64,000 nucleotides of DNA from Longispora sp040681875 (GTDB lineage Bacteria; Actinomycetota; Actinomycetes; Mycobacteriales; Micromonosporaceae). Under the pieces are notes generated by a model that was not told where the DNA came from, searched no databases, and saw nothing but the letters and a program-made list of their open reading frames with translations. The position numbers and the translations under genes are program-made. The stretch covers positions 124,001-188,000 of the forward strand of contig NZ_JBFAZP010000003.1 in assembly GCF_040681875.1 (NCBI RefSeq). The letters run 5' to 3'. Below are positions 59,019-64,000 of the stretch, in pieces. Every line of letters begins with the position of its first letter. Position 1 is the stretch's first letter.

Positions 59019-59571
59019 GGGTCATGGGCGACGGCGAGCCGCTCGGGACGTACGTCTCGTTGCCGCCCGCGAACGGCTTCGCCGGTGCCGTGAACGCCAC
59101 CGTCCGGCCGTCCTTCAGCATCAGGGTGACCGTGACCTGCTCGCCCGCCCTGATCGGCGCCTTGAGGTCCATCAGCATCAGGTGGTCGGCGCCGGGCTTG
59201 AGCTCGTGGGTGCCGCGCGCCGGGATGACGAACCCGCCCGGCTTCGGGCGCATGGCCATCTTCCCGCCGTCCATGACCACCTCGTGCAGTTCCATCGGCG
59301 ACACCGTCGAGGCGGCCGACACGACGGTCAGCTCGCTGTCGGAGTCGTTGCGCAGGGTACCGAAGGCGGCGCTCATCCCCGAGTCGGCCGTCTTCACCCA
59401 CGGGTCGACGACCGTCAGTACGGGCCCGACCGACGCGGAACCCGTGGGCGTGCCGCCCTTCGCGGCGGGGGTGTCCGTACCGCCACAGCCGGCGAGGCCG
59501 ACCGTGGCGGCGAGCGCGCCGGCGGCGACCAGGACCCGGACGGACCGGCGGAGGGTGGACTGGGGGCGCAT
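59011..59571 (-). CDS. PCuAC-family extracellular copper chaperone lipoprotein
   Basis: 186 residues from the ATG at 59571, with AGGAG upstream. The lipobox is TVGLAGC. The copper site follows the PCuAC pattern: MELHEVVMDGGKMAM supplies the first His and Met, and HELKPGADHLMLM supplies the second His and Met. GMSAAFGTLRNDSDSELTVVSA is also family-typical. It binds Cu(I) outside the membrane, for delivery to cytochrome oxidase or secreted copper enzymes. The first gene of a two-gene unit with the Dyp peroxidase and divergent from copC. Confidence 0.92.
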   Translation of the reverse strand: MRPQSTLRRSVRVLVAAGALAATVGLAGCGGTDTPAAKGGTPTGSASVGPVLTVVDPWVKTADSGMSAAFGTLRNDSDSELTVVSAASTVSPMELHEVVMDGGKMAMRPKPGGFVIPARGTHELKPGADHLMLMDLKAPIRAGEQVTVTLMLKDGRTVAFTAPAKPFAGGNETYVPSGSPSPMTHG

Positions 59572-59630
59572 GGCGACTCCTGTGTGGTCAGCGGACTGTC
59601 GCACGGGTAGTCGGCACCGGACCGCCGCCG

Positions 59631-59670
59631 GTTCCCGGGCCCGGGTGTGGCCTGAACCACGCCCGGGAAC
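59631..59670. promoter_or_regulatory. Hairpin in the copC/PCuAC control region
   Basis: GTTCCCGGGC (59631-59640) and GCCCGGGAAC (59661-59670) form a perfect 10-bp inverted repeat with a 20-nt loop. It lies in the middle of the 129-bp divergent gap, 31 nt before the copC ATG, so it could be an operator or a structured leader. Confidence 0.4.
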
Positions 59671-59700
59671 TGAACGCCCCCGCCGGTCGACTAGCGACGT

Positions 59701-60315
59701 ATGACGAATCTCGGTACCGTCCGCCGGCTGGTCCTGGCCCTGGCGGTCGGCCTGGTCGCGGCGGCCTCGGTGGCCACGCCCGCGTGGGCGCACGCCCGGC
59801 TGCTGTCCAGCACCCCGACCGACGGGGCGGCGGTGACCGGGACCGTGGCGGCGGTGACCCTGACGTTTTCCGACCCGCTGAAGGAGCAGTTCACGACGGT
59901 CGTGGTGACCGGGTCCGGGGGAGCGTCGCACGCCGAGGACACCCCCCAGGTGCGGGGTACGACCGTGACGCAGCGGGTCCGGGCGCTGCCCGCCGGCCAG
60001 GTACGGGTCGCGTGGCGCACGGTGTCGCAGGACGGCCACCCGGTGGAGGGCGCGTTCACGTTCACGGTGACCGACGGCGGCACCGGCCCCGCGGGTGCTT
60101 CCCCGGGGGCCGCGGGTTCGTCGCCCGACGCGAAGGCGTCCCCACCGGTGACCGCCGCGTCCCCGAACTCAGCCGCTGGCGGGGCGACCTCGACCGTGCC
60201 CGTGGCCGGCTCCTCCGGGGGCGGGGCCCGCTGGCCCTGGCTCCTGGGCGGTGGCGCGCTCCTGCTCGTCGCGGCCGCCGGCACCCTGTTCTGGACCAGA
60301 CCCGGCAGGGCGTGA
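59701..60315 (+). CDS. copC: CopC-domain copper-binding protein with C-terminal membrane anchor
   Basis: 204 residues. The signal peptide ends AWA, leaving a mature N-terminal His (HARLLSSTP), the expected Cu(II) ligand. VAWRTVSQDGHPVEGAFTFTV provides the second part of the site. After the 95-residue CopC domain there is a Pro/Ser/Ala-rich linker and a single membrane helix (WPWLLGGGALLLVAAAGTLFW). No CopD/YcnJ membrane domain is fused or adjacent. The ATG has no ribosome site, suggesting a very short or absent leader. Divergent from the PCuAC gene and likely co-regulated by copper. Confidence 0.9.
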   Translation: MTNLGTVRRLVLALAVGLVAAASVATPAWAHARLLSSTPTDGAAVTGTVAAVTLTFSDPLKEQFTTVVVTGSGGASHAEDTPQVRGTTVTQRVRALPAGQVRVAWRTVSQDGHPVEGAFTFTVTDGGTGPAGASPGAAGSSPDAKASPPVTAASPNSAAGGATSTVPVAGSSGGGARWPWLLGGGALLLVAAAGTLFWTRPGRA

Positions 60316-60346
60316 CCCCCGCCGGATCCGACCTCCCGGTGTGCTG

Positions 60347-61366
60347 TCAGAACCCCGGTGCACCGCTGAGCGTGACCGTCGTGGCCTGCGAGGCGTACAC
60401 CGTGCCGTCGGCGACCCGGACCCGGCGCTGTCCCAGGTACTCCCCGGAGGCCGGGTCGAACAGGAACTCCTGCCGCAGGTCACCGGCCGGCGGCACGCCG
60501 ACCGCGACCCCGGTCCGGCCGTCGAGTCCGGCCTGGTTCTCGGTCACCCGCACGTCGGTCAGGAGCGCGGCGGCCCGGAAGAACGTGGCCCGCAGGTCCG
60601 CCGGGACCAGGCCGGTGTCGAGCAGCGACGCGAGCTGCCCCAGGGCGCGGCTGTCCGGCGACGTGCCCTTGACGACCCCCGGCCCGACCCTGGCGAGCGT
60701 CAGGTCGAGAAGGGCGCGCGGTGCGCGGGGCAGGGCCGCAAGCCACGGGCCGGTCGGCCGGTCCCACCCCGGGGCGGGCGGCGCGGAGTTCTCGTCGAAC
60801 ATGCCACCCGGTCCCTGGAGGACCGTGCTGCCGTTCTCCGGCGGACGGTTCGCGGTGACGTAGCGCTCGTCCGCCGGGCTGTCGAACCGGGTACCCGGCC
60901 CGAACGTGTGCCGCAGGTACCAGACGTGGGAGTCGTCGGCCGGGATCCACGTCTCGGTCGTGAACTCCCGGCGGTAGGTGAGCAGGGAGCCGTCGTCCCT
61001 GGTGGTACCGACCTCGTTCCAGCCGTGGGTGCGGACCAGCCGGTACTGGCCCGGGCCGGGCACCGGGTCGGCGTCGGACGCGGCGAGCGCGGCCGCCAGG
61101 ATCAGCCGGTCGGCGGCGGTGACCGGCGCGGGAACGGGGCCGGACGGCAGGGGGGTGCGCGGCGCGGTCGCGTCGTGGACGGCCACACCGCCGAGGATCA
61201 GCGCGACGGCGGTGCCGGTGACCAGCGCGAGGCGCAGCCGGGGACGGCGACGGGGGGCCGGGGCAACCGCCCGGTTCACCAGGGCGTGCCGGACGTCGTC
61301 GAGGACCGCCTGGGTGGGGGGAGCCACGTCGGTCCGGAACGCGCGCAGCAGGTCGAGGTCACTCAT
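60347..61366 (-). CDS. CU044_5270-type membrane protein, probable anti-sigma partner
   Basis: 339 residues from the ATG at 61366, overlapping the sigma factor's end by 8 bp. A cytoplasmic N-terminus (DLDLLRAFRTDVAPPTQAVLDDVRHAL) of about 45 residues is followed by one membrane segment (LALVTGTAVALILGGVAV). The extracytoplasmic domain of about 260 residues has YRREFTTETWIPADDSHVWYLR and FDPASGEYLGQRRV. These proteins typically pair with ECF sigma factors and probably hold them at the membrane until an outside signal arrives. Confidence 0.85.
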   Translation of the reverse strand: MSDLDLLRAFRTDVAPPTQAVLDDVRHALVNRAVAPAPRRRPRLRLALVTGTAVALILGGVAVHDATAPRTPLPSGPVPAPVTAADRLILAAALAASDADPVPGPGQYRLVRTHGWNEVGTTRDDGSLLTYRREFTTETWIPADDSHVWYLRHTFGPGTRFDSPADERYVTANRPPENGSTVLQGPGGMFDENSAPPAPGWDRPTGPWLAALPRAPRALLDLTLARVGPGVVKGTSPDSRALGQLASLLDTGLVPADLRATFFRAAALLTDVRVTENQAGLDGRTGVAVGVPPAGDLRQEFLFDPASGEYLGQRRVRVADGTVYASQATTVTLSGAPGF

Positions 61367-61919
61367 CGTCGTCTCCAAGGTTCAGGGCTGCCCGGACCTG
61401 CGCGCGGGCCCGGTGCAGGCGGGACCGGACGGTGCCGGTGGGGATGGCCAGGGCGCGGGAGATCTCCTCGTAGGAGAGTTCGGCCCAGGCGAAGAGGAGC
61501 AGGGTGTCGCGGTCCGCGCGGGTGAGACGCCCGAGCGCGGCGGCGAGTCGCCGGGACATGCCGGACGCGTCGACCCTGGCCGCGATCTGCTCGGTGGGGT
61601 CGCAGGGGGCCGGCTCGGCGAGGGCGCGCAGCAGCCGGGCCTCGTCGCGGCGGTGCCGGCGGAGCAGGTTGGTCGCGATGCCGTACAGCCACGGTCGGGC
61701 GTCGGCCCGGTCGGGGTCGTACCGCGACCGTTGCTCGAACGCGAGGAGGAAGGTCTGGCCGAGCAGGTCGTCGGCGTGCCCGGTGCCGACCCGGCGCGCC
61801 AGGTAGCGGTGGACGGCGACGGCGTGCCGGTCGAAGACCGCCGCGAAGTACTCGGGGTCGTCCCTGGACCGGCGGATCGCCGCCGCGTCGTCGGATGCTG
61901 ATTCCTGTAACAACGTCAC
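61359..61919 (-). CDS. ECF-subfamily RNA polymerase sigma factor
   Basis: 186 residues from a GTG. Region 2 is seen in YFAAVFDRHAVAVHRYLARRVG, DDLLGQTFLLAFEQR and RPWLYGIATNLLRRHRR; region 4 in LLFAWAELSYEEISRALAIPTGTVRSRLHRARAQ. There is no region 3, as usual for ECF factors. The gene is cotranscribed with its membrane partner. It would direct a stress or surface-signal regulon; targets were not identified. Confidence 0.93.
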   Translation of the reverse strand: MTLLQESASDDAAAIRRSRDDPEYFAAVFDRHAVAVHRYLARRVGTGHADDLLGQTFLLAFEQRSRYDPDRADARPWLYGIATNLLRRHRRDEARLLRALAEPAPCDPTEQIAARVDASGMSRRLAAALGRLTRADRDTLLLFAWAELSYEEISRALAIPTGTVRSRLHRARAQVRAALNLGDDDE

Positions 61920-61950
61920 ACCCGTTATTGCCAGCGGGGGGCCACCCGGT

Positions 61951-62526
61951 TCACAACGGTCCGGTCACGGCTGCCGAACCCGCCCAGTCGTCCCGCAGCA
62001 GCTCGTACTCCACCTCGCCGTGTTCCGTGCCCGGGATCGGGTCGTCGAACTCCAGGTGGAACGTCCGCGCGTACCGCAGCCCGGCCTTCGCCATCACCCG
62101 GCGCGAGGCGAGGTTCACCGCCATGGTCTGCGCCCACACCCGCCGGCTGCCCAGCTCCGTGAACGCGGCGCGCACCAACGCCCGCGAGCCCTCGGTCGCG
62201 TACCCCCGCCCCCAGGACTCCGCGCGCAGCCGGTAGCCGAGCTCGACCTCCCCGGCGTCCCCGTCCGGCCCGGGGTCGAGCGCGAACCAGCCCAGGAACG
62301 CCCCTGTGGCCCGCTCGACGGCCGCCCACCGGCCGGCGGGTCCCAGCTCGTAGCCGCGCAGGATGGCCGGGAGCACCTCGTCCTCGACCGTGGCGCGGGG
62401 CGTGGGCCGGCCGTTGGTCAGGAACCGCATCACGGCCGGGTCGCCGTCGAGGGCGACGAGGTGGTCCACGTCGGACGGGGCGAACCGGCGCAGCGTCAAC
62501 CGGTCGGTCTCCAGGAACACTCGCAT
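61951..62526 (-). CDS. GNAT acetyltransferase (RimJ/RimL type)
   Basis: 191 residues from the ATG at 62526. LETDRLTLRRFAPSDVDHLVAL and the acetyl-CoA loop LRAESWGRGYATEGSRALVRAAF are typical of the Acetyltransf_3 group, followed by MAVNLASRRVMAKAGLRYART. Substrates may be protein N-termini, small amines or antibiotics. Single gene upstream of the ECF sigma unit on the same strand. Confidence 0.88.
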   Translation of the reverse strand: MRVFLETDRLTLRRFAPSDVDHLVALDGDPAVMRFLTNGRPTPRATVEDEVLPAILRGYELGPAGRWAAVERATGAFLGWFALDPGPDGDAGEVELGYRLRAESWGRGYATEGSRALVRAAFTELGSRRVWAQTMAVNLASRRVMAKAGLRYARTFHLEFDDPIPGTEHGEVEYELLRDDWAGSAAVTGPL

Positions 62527-62761
62527 CCGCCCATCCTGACCAGCCCTTTCACCGCGTGTCCACCGGGTTTCACCGCCCGGGCGCAGGGTCGGTGGGGGAT
62601 GGGCCCTTCCAGGACGCCGCCCGCGTGGCGGCAGCGCGTGCCCCGCACATCCGGCCCTCGGCGTTGAGCGGCTCTTGACCGGTCCCGGGGACGCTGGCGC
62701 CAGAAGCCGGGGTGCTGTCCCGCACAGCGCGCACCGGTCGCCCTGACCTGAGGAGTACCCC

Positions 62762-63193
62762 GTGCATCGACGCTTTGGAACCTTCGCCGCCGTGGCGGTG
62801 CTGCCCTTCGCCCTGTTCGGCTGCACCCCGACGACCACCACCTCGGGCCCGAACCCGGCGGGAGCCCCTCAGGCGGCGCCCGGGGGAGGGACCGCCGCCT
62901 TCTGTGCCCGGTTCGGCGACGGCATGGTGCTCAACAGCTTCGCCACCGCCATCGCCACCGGCCACCTCGACCGCGCACAGGCAGCGAAGGACCTGCGCGC
63001 GCTCGGCGACGCCGCCCCGGCGGACATCAAGCCGGACCTGATGTTCGTGATCGACGCGGATCTGGCCCTGATCAACGGCGAGCAGGACGGCCCGGCCCGG
63101 ATGACCAGCCCGGAGTACGACGCGGCTCTGGGCCGGTTCACGGCGTGGTGGACCTCGCACTGCGGTGTTCCCGCGACAAAACCAGCCTCCTAG
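62762..63193 (+). CDS. Small lipoprotein of unknown function
   Basis: 143 residues from a GTG with GAGGAG upstream. The signal peptide ends in the lipobox ALFGC (Cys21), followed by a Thr/Pro/Gly linker and a compact helical domain (FCARFGDGMVLNSFATAIATGHLDRAQAAKDLRALG). Cys at about 48 and Cys at 136 may form a disulfide. No family recognised; similar helical lipoproteins are frequent in actinomycetes. Confidence 0.75.
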   Translation: MHRRFGTFAAVAVLPFALFGCTPTTTTSGPNPAGAPQAAPGGGTAAFCARFGDGMVLNSFATAIATGHLDRAQAAKDLRALGDAAPADIKPDLMFVIDADLALINGEQDGPARMTSPEYDAALGRFTAWWTSHCGVPATKPAS

Positions 63194-63297
63194 GATGCTC
63201 TAGCGGGTGTACCACCCGACACAGGAACATCCCTGTTCACCAAAAACCAGGGGCGACCCAGCCGGGAGACATTGACGTCCGTCGGTAGCCTGTCGGC

Positions 63298-63804
63298 ATG
63301 TTCCCGGTGCGGCTGGTCGGTCGGCGGGTGACCCTGCGCGAGGTCACCGCCGCCGACACCGAGGCGGTGGGCCGGGTGCTGGGCCATCCGCTGGTGGCCG
63401 TGCGGCTCAGTTGCCAGGAGGTGGAGGGACCCGTCGACCCGGGGCCGGGTGAGCGCACGGCGTACCACCTCGTGGTCGAGAAGGACGCCGAGGTGGTCGG
63501 CGGCGGCGCCCTCCGGATCACCGGCGCCGCCCACGGCCGGGCCGAGATCGGCTACGTCCTGCACCCCGACTGGTGGGGACAGGGCCTCGCCACGGAGACG
63601 GCCCGGCTGCTCGTCGACTTCGGCCTGCGCGACCTGGGACTGCGCCGGATCGAGGCCACGGTCGGGCACGACAACGGGGGAGCGCAGCGGGTCTGCGAGA
63701 AGATCGGCATGCGCTACGAGGGTCGTACCCGCCGGAATCTGCTGGTGGACGGGGTGTGGCGCGACTCCGTGCGGTTCGCGACCCTGGCCGGTGATGGGGG
63801 ATAA
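63298..63804 (+). CDS. GNAT acetyltransferase (RimJ/RimL type)
   Basis: 168 residues. LVGRRVTLREVTAADTEAV opens an Acetyltransf_3 domain; the acetyl-CoA motif is LHPDWWGQGLATETARLLVDFGL and the next block is ATVGHDNGGAQRVCEKIGMRYEG. It differs clearly from the other GNAT at 61951-62526. No ribosome site is obvious before the ATG. Substrate unknown. Confidence 0.87.
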   Translation: MFPVRLVGRRVTLREVTAADTEAVGRVLGHPLVAVRLSCQEVEGPVDPGPGERTAYHLVVEKDAEVVGGGALRITGAAHGRAEIGYVLHPDWWGQGLATETARLLVDFGLRDLGLRRIEATVGHDNGGAQRVCEKIGMRYEGRTRRNLLVDGVWRDSVRFATLAGDGG

Positions 63805-63903
63805 CCCTGAGACCGGGTCAGGTGACCCCCGACCCGGAAATCGGTGCCCCGGTCATACCCACGGTGGACTCGCCGGAGACATCCGGGACCGACGATGTGA
63901 GGC

Positions 63904-64000
63904 ATGACCACTCAAGCAGTGATGCGGACCACGGGGATCGCGGCGAAAGCCGACGCGGTGTGGAAGGTGTACGGCAAGGGCGAGGCGCAGGTGATCGCCC
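63904..64000 (+). CDS. ABC transporter ATPase (MacB/LolD type), 3' truncated by the window end
   Basis: Only 32 codons are present: the frame opens at the ATG at 63904 and runs off the end. ADAVWKVYGKGEAQVIA is the usual first beta-strand and A-loop (VYGKGE with aromatic Tyr) of MacB/LolD-like ATPases in actinobacteria; Walker A would lie just beyond the window. A permease gene would be expected downstream. Confidence 0.7.
   Translation, partial: MTTQAVMRTTGIAAKADAVWKVYGKGEAQVIA

Noticed and set aside
62547..62574. PHO-box-like TTTCACC / TCCACC / TTTCACC series between the GNAT and lipoprotein genes
   Set aside because: Spacing is 11 then 10 bp and the units depart from GTTCAC; it is about 190 bp from the lipoprotein start. 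Too weak to call.
1..64000. Search for CRISPR arrays, tRNA or rRNA genes, insertion sequences and integrase attachment sites
   Set aside because: No regularly spaced repeats, tRNA-like cloverleaf, transposase or integrase frame was recognised; composition is uniform. Short degenerate elements could have been missed by eye.

Overview
The window is a stretch of chromosome from a very GC-rich filamentous actinomycete. The gene set fits Micromonosporaceae or a Streptomyces relative: multidomain secreted glycosidases, an AfsR-like STAND regulator, UTRA-type GntR regulators, a TioE-type double MerR regulator, a Dyp/PCuAC/CopC copper set, and short or absent leaders ahead of several start codons. 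I see no rRNA, tRNA, insertion sequence, phage gene or CRISPR array. Base composition looks even throughout. Family names come from recognising motifs, not from searches.

Layout. 1-1028: end of a secreted Asp-box protein. 1071-4120: a class II aldolase/dehydrogenase fusion divergent from mtnA. 4319-6885: a choice-of-anchor B protein with a P-domain, then a His-motif secreted protein. 7096-14664: DeoR regulator, sugar ABC importer and secreted GH31 glycosidase, with a TGCAAGA/TCTTGCA motif in front of both the regulator and the importer. 14805-16752: a TPR-like and a HEAT-like protein. 16865-19699: a modular GH27 alpha-galactosidase-like enzyme. 19906-28901: a compact glycan-assembly-like locus (membrane flippase-like protein, FemAB/GNAT-like protein, CapK-like adenylating enzyme, ATP-grasp ligase, GT2, carbamoyltransferase, membrane protein, UDP-galactopyranose mutase). 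29035-34859: STAND/TPR regulator, geranylgeranyl-reductase-type oxidoreductase, small acidic protein, beta-carbonic anhydrase, secreted beta/gamma-crystallin-like protein. 34945-37358: a glutamine synthetase-like gene overlapping an amidohydrolase gene (the two halves of FluG). 37386-40560: an operon of a solute-binding protein, a binding-protein/VWA lipoprotein and a membrane protein behind a PHO-box-like repeat. 40750-47328: threonine dehydratase-like enzyme, a 1518-residue HEAT solenoid and an epimerase divergent from its likely TetR regulator. 48198-52329: GntR, a TmpA/PhnY*-TmpB/PhnZ fusion, a second GntR, and a dTDP-glucose 4,6-dehydratase-like enzyme. 52353-57584: membrane protein, MFS transporter, DNA polymerase IV, erythromycin esterase-like protein and a TioE-type regulator. 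57597-60315: copper handling (Dyp peroxidase, PCuAC, CopC). 60347-63804: ECF sigma factor with a CU044_5270-type partner, two GNATs and a lipoprotein. 63904-end: start of an ABC ATPase.

The most notable system is at 48134-51328. One polypeptide appears to join the Fe/2-oxoglutarate hydroxylase and the HD-type oxygenase of oxidative carbon-phosphorus bond cleavage. It keeps both metal-binding sets, is translationally coupled to a UTRA GntR regulator, and is preceded by an 11-bp direct repeat resembling an actinobacterial PHO box. A second PHO-like repeat precedes the binding-protein/VWA operon at 37386-40560, so two phosphate-starvation modules of unusual make-up may lie in one window.
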